A DNA stretch of 64,000 nucleotides. Source: Actinomadura nitritigenes. Its GTDB lineage: Bacteria; Actinomycetota; Actinomycetes; Streptosporangiales; Streptosporangiaceae. The DNA is taken from contig NZ_JAGEOK010000044.1 in NCBI RefSeq assembly GCF_017573545.1, forward strand, positions 1 through 64,000, given 5' to 3'. The position numbers and the translations under genes are program-made. Positions 55,490 to 63,311 of the stretch are shown piece by piece. The notes under the pieces are model-generated. The model saw nothing but the letters and a program-made list of their open reading frames with translations, made no database searches and was not told where the DNA came from. How positions within the stretch are numbered: position 1 is the stretch's first letter; every line of letters begins with the position of its first letter.

Positions 55490-56337
55490 CGGGCCTCCCC
55501 GAGGAAGTCGAGGTCGAGCCGGTTGAAGCGGTCGGCGTGCTCGTGCTGCGGCCAGTGCCCGCACTCGCCGAAGATCTCCAGCCGCGAGTCCGGGATGCTC
55601 TCCTTCATCCGGTGCGCCTCCGGCACGTCCCCGAACGGGTTCTGCGCGCCCCACACGATCAGCGTGGGCGCGGTGATGCGCCCCATCTGCTCGGCGGTGA
55701 GCAGGTCGGGCTCGCGGTTCTCCATCTCCTGCAGGCAGAGCAGGTTGTCGACGCGCTTGACGAACTCGGGCCGGTGGTAGATGGCGTGCCGGATCTCGAC
55801 GAGCTCCTCTGAGACGTTCTCCGCCGGGTCGTGCATGAGCAGATGGAGGCGCCGGCGGGTGAGGTCGATGTCGTCGTCGGTGACGGCCTTGCGGGTGCTG
55901 GTCTTGATCCGCTCCATGACCTGCGGGTTGGCGACCGTCCCGCCCGGTGCGACGAGGGTCAGCCGTCCGACGCGGTCGGGATGGTCGGCGGCGAGCCGCC
56001 CCGCGACCCAACCGCCGAGGGACTCCCCCACGAAGTGGGCGCGCTCGATCCCGCAGGCGTCCAGGTAGGCGAGCACATGGTCGACGTAGCGGGGGATGCG
56101 GTAGGGCTCGTCCGCGCCGTCGGTGTAGCCGTGGCCGAGCATGTCGACGGCATGGCAGGCATACCGCTCGGAGTGCGCGGGGATGTTGCGGACGAACGCC
56201 TCCAGGTGGCCGCTGGTGCCGTGCAGGAAGATGACGGCCTCGCCCGTCCCGGCCTGGAGTGCGCGGGTGCGGATGCCTCCGGCGTCGATGTAGCGGACGG
56301 CGTACTCGATGCCGGCCAGGTCGGTCCAGATGCTCAT
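55486..56337 (-). CDS. Alpha/beta hydrolase, meta-cleavage C-C hydrolase type
   Basis: The 283-residue enzyme has FLHGTSGHLEAF (oxyanion loop), nucleophile Ser106 in HFVGESLGGWVAGRL and the C-terminal His in GECGHWPQHEHADRFN, with VDMLGHGYTDG as in MhpC/BphD-type hydrolases that cleave vinylogous 1,5-diketones. It overlaps the extradiol dioxygenase by 4 bp, which supports a direct metabolic link: it would split the dioxygenase product. Other alpha/beta hydrolase chemistry is possible. Confidence 0.92.
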   Translation of the reverse strand: MSIWTDLAGIEYAVRYIDAGGIRTRALQAGTGEAVIFLHGTSGHLEAFVRNIPAHSERYACHAVDMLGHGYTDGADEPYRIPRYVDHVLAYLDACGIERAHFVGESLGGWVAGRLAADHPDRVGRLTLVAPGGTVANPQVMERIKTSTRKAVTDDDIDLTRRRLHLLMHDPAENVSEELVEIRHAIYHRPEFVKRVDNLLCLQEMENREPDLLTAEQMGRITAPTLIVWGAQNPFGDVPEAHRMKESIPDSRLEIFGECGHWPQHEHADRFNRLDLDFLGEAR

Positions 56338-57287
56338 GCGGTCTCCTTCGTCGTTGGGGGCTCGACCACGGCGACGCCCATTCCGGTGAGCCATTGCGGG
56401 ATGGCGGCGTAGGCGAGGGTCTCGCCGCGGGCTCCGGGGCCGAGCGCGGCGAGCATGGCGATCCAGGAGCGGATCTCCTGCGCGCCGTTGCCGGCCGCGG
56501 CGTCGATGTCGGCGCTGCTGCGCTCCAGGACCGGCCCGAGGTCGCCTTGTTCGACCAGCTTCAGGAAGTCGCGGTCGAACGAGGGGTTGATGTCGGGTTC
56601 GGCGGCGCGGATGATCTGCCGCCGCCGGACCTCGTAGTCGCCCCACGACCCGCGCCCGTTCAGCCACGCCTCGACGAGGAAGCGGTCGTCGTCGGACAGG
56701 GTGTCGAACCACTTCGGCCACGGCAGCCGGTGCGACAGCCCGCCGGAGGCGATGACGGCGACGCGTTTGCCGGCGCCGTCGACGGCAACGGCGCGGGCGA
56801 TGGCGGCGCCGAGGTCGTGGCAGCGCCGCAGGGACGGCAGCGGCGGCGCGAACATGTTGATCACGACGGGCACGATCGGGACGTCGAGCGCGGGCAGCAG
56901 GTGCTGCAGGCTGTGGGTGATTCCGTGGTCGACGGTGAGCCGGAGCGAGAAGGCCGGGTCGAACCCGTAGCCGACCAGCGAGGTGAGGAGGTGGCGGGCG
57001 AGGCCGGTGTCGGCGGGCAGCGGCCCGCCGGGCGTGCCGGCCTCCCCGGCGCCGAGCACCTCACCGACGCCGATGGTGATCGCGGGCATCATGTCGAGGA
57101 AGAAGCCGCGGAAGTGGTTCGACCCGATGATGACGACGGCGTCGGGGGCGGCGGCGGCCAGCCGGTCTCTGGCACGTTCCAGTCCGTTCCGGAAGCGGTG
57201 GGCGCCGTCGAGCCGGTCGACCTTGTCCCAGTCGGTGTTCATGAGGGTGCTGTGGGAGGCACCCACACCGAGCACGATGTCGCTCAC
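56334..57287 (-). CDS. Class III extradiol ring-cleavage dioxygenase (LigB superfamily)
   Basis: The 317-residue protein carries the LigB-fold ligand blocks: GVGASHSTLM near the N-terminus, VIIGSNHFRGFFLDMM, LTVDHGITHSLQHLLPALDV and ASGGLSHRLPW. It resembles the MhpB (2,3-dihydroxyphenylpropionate dioxygenase) group and should cleave a catechol-like or hydroxylated N-heteroaromatic ring next to two oxygens using Fe(II). GTG 57287 has AGGAGT 7-8 nt upstream. A large hairpin precedes it. Confidence 0.93.
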   Translation of the reverse strand: MSDIVLGVGASHSTLMNTDWDKVDRLDGAHRFRNGLERARDRLAAAAPDAVVIIGSNHFRGFFLDMMPAITIGVGEVLGAGEAGTPGGPLPADTGLARHLLTSLVGYGFDPAFSLRLTVDHGITHSLQHLLPALDVPIVPVVINMFAPPLPSLRRCHDLGAAIARAVAVDGAGKRVAVIASGGLSHRLPWPKWFDTLSDDDRFLVEAWLNGRGSWGDYEVRRRQIIRAAEPDINPSFDRDFLKLVEQGDLGPVLERSSADIDAAAGNGAQEIRSWIAMLAALGPGARGETLAYAAIPQWLTGMGVAVVEPPTTKETA

Positions 57288-57310
57288 GCGATCAACTCCT
57301 GGAGGGCAGC

Positions 57311-57362
57311 GCGGACGGGGCGACATTCCGCCCCATCCGGTGGGGCGGTCGTCGCCGTCCGC
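57311..57362 (-). promoter_or_regulatory. Nested hairpin between TetR and dioxygenase genes
   Basis: An inner perfect stem CCGCCCCA-TCCGG-TGGGGCGG (57328-57348) is extended by imperfect outer arms (GCGGACGGGGCGAC with GTCGCCGTCCGC). It sits 24 bp before the dioxygenase start in the transcribed spacer, so it may be an operator of the adjacent TetR protein or an RNA attenuator/terminator. Confidence 0.45.
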
Positions 57363-57387
57363 CCACGGGCGGCGGTGGACGGGCAGG

Positions 57388-58071
57388 TCAGCGCAGGTCG
57401 GCCGCGAGGCCCTTCAGCAGGACGTCCAGACCCGCGTGGAACTGCCGGTCCGTCGGGAGCCAGGCGAGCTCCGGGGACAGTTCGATCATGTTGGGGAACT
57501 CGTCCGCCGGAAGGGCCGAGTAGAAATGGGCGCGCTGCCGGCGCAGTTCCGCGGCCGCTTCGTCGGCCCCGCCCCACGGGCGGGGCATCTGGTAGGCCGC
57601 GAAGCCCAGCGTGTAGGTCATGAGGAGCCCGTAGACGCGAACGGACTCCTCGGCCGGCAGTCCGGCCCGCCGCAGCCGCCCCAGCACGCGTTCGAACGCG
57701 CCCTTCAGCGAGCCGCGGCTTGCCGTGGTGCGGGTCGACAGCAGCCGGACGACGCTCGGGTGCTCGCGCATCATGGCCAGCAGCGCCTCGGCGATCCGGC
57801 GAGCCTCGGTGACGGGATCGGATCCGGTCTCCTCCGGCAGCCGCAGGTTGCCCAGCACCTGGTCCGCCATCCCGTCGAGGATGTCGTCCTTGTTCTTGAA
57901 ATGGCGGTACAGGGCCATCGTGCTGAAGCCGAGTTCGCTCGCGAGGCGCCGCATGGTCAGCGCGTCGAGGCTCTCCCGGTCGCCGATCCTGATCGCGGCG
58001 TCCAGGATGTCCTGTGCGGTGAGCGCCTTGTCCGGACGGCGTCCTCGGGCCGGGGGTCGCCGTGTCGCCAC
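57388..58071 (-). CDS. TetR-family regulator inside the ring-cleavage operon
   Basis: The 227-residue protein has a TetR HTH (LTMRRLASELGFSTMALYRH, followed by FKNKDDILDGMADQ) and a helical C-terminal domain of the TetR_C_1 type. GTG 58071 is preferred, with GGAG 7 nt upstream; TTG 58092 is less likely. Its position within the operon suggests it regulates the same genes, sensing the substrate or a ring intermediate. Confidence 0.92.
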   Translation of the reverse strand: MATRRPPARGRRPDKALTAQDILDAAIRIGDRESLDALTMRRLASELGFSTMALYRHFKNKDDILDGMADQVLGNLRLPEETGSDPVTEARRIAEALLAMMREHPSVVRLLSTRTTASRGSLKGAFERVLGRLRRAGLPAEESVRVYGLLMTYTLGFAAYQMPRPWGGADEAAAELRRQRAHFYSALPADEFPNMIELSPELAWLPTDRQFHAGLDVLLKGLAADLR

Positions 58072-58128
58072 TTCTCGCTCCGTCTCGCCCAAGATCGTGT
58101 TCTGGTTCCCGGTCCATCCTGCCCTGGA

Positions 58129-59451
58129 TCACAGCCCCACGTCCGCTCTTGTGCGTGTGCAGGTGTTGATCGTGGTGCGCAGGATGTGGCGGGTGAGCCG
58201 GCACATCTCCCGGACGTCCACGACGTTCATCCCCATGGGGAAGTCGACGGGCAGCGGGGCCTGCGCACCGGCGCGGGTCATGCCGATCCGGGCGGTCGGC
58301 ACGCCCCGGCCGCGCAGGATGTTGGCGTCGGTGGCGCCGCTGTTCCCGAGGATCGGCTCGTGCGGCCTCCCCTCCTCGGCCTCCCACGCCTCGATCGCCG
58401 CGCGGACCACCCACGACTCGGGATCGGTCGCGGTCCCGGGAATCGCCAGGATCATGTCCCAGGCGATGTCCAGCCGGGGATGGGCCCTGCCGATGCGGGT
58501 GATCGCGTCGGCGAACTCGCGCTTGACGCTCATCGGCGTGGAGGCGGGCGACGTCCGCAGGTCCAGGACGAAGCGGCAGGTCGCCGGCGACACCGCGGGC
58601 ATCCGCATGAAGCCGCCCTCGATCGCGCCGATGTTGCCCTGCGGTGCGACGGTTCCGGCGGTGTGCCGGGCGGTGTACTCGGCGAACCATTCCTCCAGGG
58701 CCGCCGCGACGGTGCCGGCGCCGAGGATCGCGTTGCGATAGTCGATGCGGTGCCGGCTGCCGGCGTAGGAGTAGCTGCCGCCCACACTGACCTCGAACCA
58801 GCACAGTCCGACCTCGTCCCACGACACCGCCCAACCGGGCTTGGCGATCAGCGCGTAGTCGGCCCAGACGCCCTGCTCCAGCATGAACGAGCAGCCGTTC
58901 CCCTGCCCCGCGTTGTACCGCCGGACGTGGGCGGCGGTGCGCTTGTTCGTCGGCATCCCGCCCGCGCCGAGCCCCAGGACCACGTCGCCGCGCAGCGGCG
59001 TGCCGGCGCGGTGCAGGATCTCCAGCGCGGCGACCAGACACGCCGCGTGCCCCTTGGGGTTGCTGGCACCGAGGCCGATGACGTAATCGCCGTCCCGGAC
59101 GGGCTCCGGGACCATGTCGTAGCGCAGGGCCGTGCCGACCCGCGGCAGGTCCTCCTCGGGATTCCCGGTGGTCAGCGTGTCGATCGGCGCGTAGAGCAGC
59201 AGGTCGGGCCCCGTCCCGTCGCCGCGCAGCCGGGCCACGGCGTTGCCCTGGTCGTCGTCGATCGGCTGGTAGCGGGCCTCGATCCCGGCGCCGGTGAGCG
59301 AGTCGACGGCCCAGCGCGCCAGCTCGCCCTCCTCTCCCGTCGGGCTGGGGACGCCGGCCATCGCCATGACGATGTCGGCGAGGCGTTCGGGGTCGATGAG
59401 TTCCTCGGCCGCCCGCACCAGTTCGGAACGGGTGCCGTCCAACGCCGTCAT
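58129..59451 (-). CDS. M20-like hydrolase homologue lacking canonical metal ligands
   Basis: The 440-residue protein aligns with M20/ArgE/DapE peptidases throughout, including the dimerisation lid (EVSVGGSYSYAGSRHR). However, at the zinc-ligand positions it has LLLYAPIDTLTTG where GHxD is expected, IGLGASNPKGH in place of GRGxxDxKG, GLGAGGMPTNK in place of DEE, and ALIAKPG in place of the GEP Glu. It is therefore either an enzyme with other chemistry or a non-catalytic partner. ATG 59451 overlaps the hydroxylase stop. Conserved folding and operon location argue against it being a pseudogene. Confidence 0.85.
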   Translation of the reverse strand: MTALDGTRSELVRAAEELIDPERLADIVMAMAGVPSPTGEEGELARWAVDSLTGAGIEARYQPIDDDQGNAVARLRGDGTGPDLLLYAPIDTLTTGNPEEDLPRVGTALRYDMVPEPVRDGDYVIGLGASNPKGHAACLVAALEILHRAGTPLRGDVVLGLGAGGMPTNKRTAAHVRRYNAGQGNGCSFMLEQGVWADYALIAKPGWAVSWDEVGLCWFEVSVGGSYSYAGSRHRIDYRNAILGAGTVAAALEEWFAEYTARHTAGTVAPQGNIGAIEGGFMRMPAVSPATCRFVLDLRTSPASTPMSVKREFADAITRIGRAHPRLDIAWDMILAIPGTATDPESWVVRAAIEAWEAEEGRPHEPILGNSGATDANILRGRGVPTARIGMTRAGAQAPLPVDFPMGMNVVDVREMCRLTRHILRTTINTCTRTRADVGL

Positions 59452-62400
59452 GCGGATGCCTCCGTGTCGTCCGCGAGCCGTTCGGCGGCGTGCTCGGCCA
59501 GCCCGGCGGCGGCGTCGAGCTTCCACGCGTTGCCGGGCAGCGGGTGTCCGTGCGCGTCGAGTTGGGCGTCCACGACCTTGCGGAGCGTGGACGGGTCGAA
59601 GGGGCGGCCGTTGAGCGCGCGCTCGGCCTCGGTCGGGCGCCACGGCGTGGGCGCCAGGGCGCCGAACACGATCCGGGCGTCCTCCCACCGTTCGGCCGAC
59701 CGGCTCGACGCCGCGACGGCCACGGCCGCGAAATCGCCCTGCCAGAGCGCGAGCTTCTCGAACACGCATGCCCTGCCCGGTTCGGGGATCCGGATCGAGA
59801 CCACCAGGTCGGCCGGTGCCAGAACCGTTTCACCGGGGCCGGTGTAGAGGCCGGCGATCGGGATGCGGCGCCCGTCGGACAGCTCGGCGATCCCGTCCAG
59901 CGCGACCAGGACCGTGGCGAGGTCGGACGGCGTGACCGCCTGGCAGCGGTGCCCGTCGACGGCCGCGTGGTAGAAGCGGTGGTCGCCGAGGATCGCGTAG
60001 CACGGGCTGGACACGCCGTTGCGCTTGTAGCAGGGGAAGTCGTTGCGGAAGAACCAGCAGCGCTTGGCCTGCAGCAGGTTCCCCGCGATCGTCGCCGCGT
60101 TCCTGACCTGCGGCGACGCGATCGACTCGGCGGCCTCCGCCAGGGCCGGGATCGTCTCGGTGAACCGGGAGACCAGCTCGGCCAGGGTGACGGCCGCACC
60201 GATCACGACCGTCCCGTCCGGTTCCTCGGCGATGTCGCGGAGGCCCGGCAGCAGGGCCGTGGAGACCAGCCGCGCCGGGTCGGCGAGCCCCTGCTTGCGC
60301 TGGAGGAGCAGGTCGGTGCCGCCGCCGAGCGCCGCACCGTCGCGCAGGACGGTCTCGGCCTCCTCGACGGTCCGCGGCCGGACGATCTCGACGGCCTCGG
60401 TGACCGGCGCCCTCCGCTCGGGGTACCTGCCCTGACGCCCGAGCCGCGTCCCCCAGCGGTGGAGCAGGGCGTGGACGCCGAGCGGGTACCCGGCCCGCAC
60501 CAGCGCGATCCACCAGCGCGAGGGGCGGCGGCGCAGCCGGTGGTCGCGGACGCGCCCCTCCTTCTCCGCGAGCGCCCGCAGCACCTTGTCCGGGGTGATC
60601 GGCAGGTCGCGGATCCGGACGCCGACGGCGTCGTACACCGCGTTGGCGATGGCGGCGCCCGGCGGGATCACCGGGATCTCGCCGACGCTCTTCGCGCCGT
60701 AGGGGCCGGCGTCGTCGTGGCCGTCGACGATGAACGGCCGGACGGGCGGCAGGTCGGCCGCGCGCGGCATCGCATAGTTGATGTACGCGGGGTTGACGAC
60801 CCGGCCCTCGGCGCGGATCAGCTCCTCCCCCAGTGCGGCGCCGAGCCCGTGGACGGCGCCGCCGATGATCTGCCCCTCGACCATGACGGGGTTGATGGCC
60901 CGCCCGACGTCGTGCGCCGCCACGTAGTCGAGCACGGTGACCTTGCCGGTCCGGACGTCGACCTCGACCTCGGCGCCGTGCGCGGCGAAGGTGTAGGTGG
61001 GCGAGAGGTTGGCGCGGTCCTCGCCCGGCGTGATCGTCTCGGTGCCCTCCAGTTCGTAGCGGCTGTCCAGGCCGAGCCCGCCCTGCGCGGCGGAGAGGTC
61101 GGCGAAGCTCACCGAGCCGCCGTCGTGGTGGGCGGCGCCGCCGCGCAGGGCGACGTCCTCGGGAGCGCAGCCGAGTTTGGCGGCCGCCAGGCCCCGCAGC
61201 CGCTCCCCCATCTCACGGGCCGCCTGGCCGACGGCCATGCCGGACATGTGCGTCGCGCGGGACGACCAGGCACCGAGGTCCAGCGGCGTCAGCTCGCTGT
61301 CCATCGACAGCACGTCGACGTCGGCGGGCTCGACGCCGAGTTCCGCGGCGGCGATCTGCGCGAGGATCGTCTTCTGCCCGGTCCCCGCGTCCGAGCCGCC
61401 GAACCGGACCCGGACGCGGCCGTCCTGGCCGACGTCCACCCCGGCCTCGCTGATGTTCGACAGCGGGTAGGCGAAGGCGCCCGACCCGTGCGCGGCGGTC
61501 GACACGCCGACGCCGCGCCCGGCGGTCCTCGCGGTCCGCTTGCGGTCCCAGTCCAGTTCCCTGCGGACGGTCTCCAGGCAGTCGGCGAGCCGGACGGTGG
61601 TGACCCGGTACCCGCACAGGGTCTCGGTGTGCGGCTCGACGAGGTTGCGGATCCGCAGGTCGATGGGATCCATGCCGAGCCGCTCGGCGATCTCGTCGAG
61701 CTGGCTCTCCATGGCGAGCGTGACCTGCGGGGTCCCGTATCCGCGGTACTGCCCGCCCGGCTGCGTCGCGGTGTCGACGAGGCGCGCGTCGTAGCGGACG
61801 CCGTCCGCCCGGTACGTCGCCCCCAGGGTGATGACACCGACGCGCATCACCGAGGAGCCCATGTGCGAGTAGGCGCCGTTGTCGACGTTGATCTCCGTCT
61901 CGAAGGCGCGCAGGTTCCCGTGCGCGTCGGCGTAGGTGCGCAGCCGCGTCTCGAAGCGGTGCCGGGGCTTGTTGGAGGCGAACTCCTCCTCGCGCGACAG
62001 GGAGATCAGCACGGGCGTCCCGGTCTTGCGGGCGAGCGCGGCGGCGAGGATCTCGTGCTCGGACGCCTTCGACTTCGAGCCGAAGCTCCCGCCGGTGGCG
62101 ACCTCGCGGCACACGACCTGGTCGTGCTCGATGCCGAGCAGGTGCGAGACCTCCTTGGCGATGAAGTAGGGCGCGTGCGTGGACGTCCACAGCTCCATCA
62201 CCTCCCGGTCGGGATGCCACCGGGCGAGCGTGACGTTGGGCTCCATGCAGGCGTGCGCGACGCTGGGGTAGACGAAGTCGCCCTCGACCATCACCGTCGA
62301 CGCGGCCACGCCCGCGTCCGGGTCGCCCCACACGCTGTTCCAGCGGATCGCGACGTTGCGCTCCGCCGGCCGGTCGTGCAGCGCGCGGGCGCGCGGGGCG

Positions 62401-62810
62401 AGGGCCTCGGCGATGCTGAGCGGCGCCCGGAGCGGCCGGATCCGCAGCCGGATCGCCGCGACCGCGGCGCGGGCCTGTTCGGGTGTGTCGGCGGCGACCG
62501 CGGCGACCTCCTGCCCGATGTAGCGGACGACGCCTGCGGCCAGCGGCGGGCGGTCCGCCATGTGCCCGCCCCGGTGCAGGTAGGTGATGCCGGGCGGGAA
62601 GTCGTCCGCCGTGATGACGCCGCGCACGCCCGGCATCCGCAGTGCGGGCGCCACGTCCAGCCGGGTGATCCGGCCGTACGGGACGGGCGAGCGGAGCACC
62701 GCCGCGTGCAGGTGCGGCGGCCCGGTGAGGTCGTTGACGTAGGCGACGCGGCCCAGGGACCGGTCCTGCCAGTCCAGCGGCCGGACGCTGCGCCCGATCG
62801 GAGTCGTCAT
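59448..62810 (-). CDS. Fused molybdopterin-FAD hydroxylase subunit (xanthine-dehydrogenase family)
   Basis: The 1120-residue protein joins two usually separate subunits. Residues 1 to about 735 are the Mo-binding part: EVATGGSFGSKSKASEHEI, QPGGQYRGYGTPQVTLAMES, GSDAGTGQKTILAQIAAAEL, and the active-site Glu in KSVGEIPVIPPGAAIANAVY (about 711). A basic linker (about 740-790) leads to the FAD domain (ALGGGTDLLLQRKQ; ASPQVRNAATIAGNLLQAKR). The FAD part has four Cys (about 918-956: RCWFF, PCYK, PCYA, HRCQ), resembling the 4Fe-4S loop of 4-hydroxybenzoyl-CoA reductase beta subunits. It should hydroxylate or reduce an aromatic ring. ATG 62810 overlaps the 2Fe-2S gene. Confidence 0.92.
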   Translation of the reverse strand: MTTPIGRSVRPLDWQDRSLGRVAYVNDLTGPPHLHAAVLRSPVPYGRITRLDVAPALRMPGVRGVITADDFPPGITYLHRGGHMADRPPLAAGVVRYIGQEVAAVAADTPEQARAAVAAIRLRIRPLRAPLSIAEALAPRARALHDRPAERNVAIRWNSVWGDPDAGVAASTVMVEGDFVYPSVAHACMEPNVTLARWHPDREVMELWTSTHAPYFIAKEVSHLLGIEHDQVVCREVATGGSFGSKSKASEHEILAAALARKTGTPVLISLSREEEFASNKPRHRFETRLRTYADAHGNLRAFETEINVDNGAYSHMGSSVMRVGVITLGATYRADGVRYDARLVDTATQPGGQYRGYGTPQVTLAMESQLDEIAERLGMDPIDLRIRNLVEPHTETLCGYRVTTVRLADCLETVRRELDWDRKRTARTAGRGVGVSTAAHGSGAFAYPLSNISEAGVDVGQDGRVRVRFGGSDAGTGQKTILAQIAAAELGVEPADVDVLSMDSELTPLDLGAWSSRATHMSGMAVGQAAREMGERLRGLAAAKLGCAPEDVALRGGAAHHDGGSVSFADLSAAQGGLGLDSRYELEGTETITPGEDRANLSPTYTFAAHGAEVEVDVRTGKVTVLDYVAAHDVGRAINPVMVEGQIIGGAVHGLGAALGEELIRAEGRVVNPAYINYAMPRAADLPPVRPFIVDGHDDAGPYGAKSVGEIPVIPPGAAIANAVYDAVGVRIRDLPITPDKVLRALAEKEGRVRDHRLRRRPSRWWIALVRAGYPLGVHALLHRWGTRLGRQGRYPERRAPVTEAVEIVRPRTVEEAETVLRDGAALGGGTDLLLQRKQGLADPARLVSTALLPGLRDIAEEPDGTVVIGAAVTLAELVSRFTETIPALAEAAESIASPQVRNAATIAGNLLQAKRCWFFRNDFPCYKRNGVSSPCYAILGDHRFYHAAVDGHRCQAVTPSDLATVLVALDGIAELSDGRRIPIAGLYTGPGETVLAPADLVVSIRIPEPGRACVFEKLALWQGDFAAVAVAASSRSAERWEDARIVFGALAPTPWRPTEAERALNGRPFDPSTLRKVVDAQLDAHGHPLPGNAWKLDAAAGLAEHAAERLADDTEASA

Positions 62811-63274
62811 TCGGTCTCCCTCCGCGCGCGAGCCGTCGCGCAGACGGCCTCGACGATCGCCGCGTAACCGGTGCAGCGGCAGATGTTGCCCGACAGCTCC
62901 GTCCGCACCCGCGCCCTCGCCCGCTCCGCGTCGGCCGGAAGGCCGGCGCGGAGCAGGGCGGTGGCGTGCACGACCTGCCCCGGCGTGCAGAAGCCGCACT
63001 GGAAGGCGCCCAGGTCGGCGAACGCCGCGCGCAGGTCCGCGGACTCCTCCGCGAGGCCCTCGGCCGTCGTGACCTCCCCGTCCACCAGCTCGGCGGGCGT
63101 CACGCACGAGAGCCGGGGCCGGCCCGCGACGAGCACGGTGCAGGCACCGCATTCGCCGCGCTCGCAGGCGAGCTTGACCGACGTCGCCCCGAACTCGTCC
63201 CGCAGAATGCGGGCGAGGACGGTCCCGGGGGGCGCGGCGACGGCCCCGGTCTTCCCGTTGACGGTGATGTTCAT
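62807..63274 (-). CDS. 2Fe-2S subunit of the molybdenum hydroxylase
   Basis: The 155-residue protein has both clusters of CoxS/XdhC-type small subunits: plant-type CERGECGACTVLVAGRPRLS with a following Cys, and the second cluster CGFCTPG plus NICRCTGY. It transfers electrons between the Mo centre and FAD of the fused subunit encoded 4 bp downstream-overlapping. ATG 63274 is the standard start for this family. Confidence 0.96.
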   Translation of the reverse strand: MNITVNGKTGAVAAPPGTVLARILRDEFGATSVKLACERGECGACTVLVAGRPRLSCVTPAELVDGEVTTAEGLAEESADLRAAFADLGAFQCGFCTPGQVVHATALLRAGLPADAERARARVRTELSGNICRCTGYAAIVEAVCATARARRETE

Positions 63275-63311
63275 GAAGGGACCCCAGAGTGGAGAGGACG
63301 GACGGAAGGCG

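Noticed and set aside
57284..60199. 971-codon minus frame spanning dioxygenase leader, TetR, M20-like and part of the hydroxylase
   Set aside because: Shadow frame across several well-supported genes in other frames.
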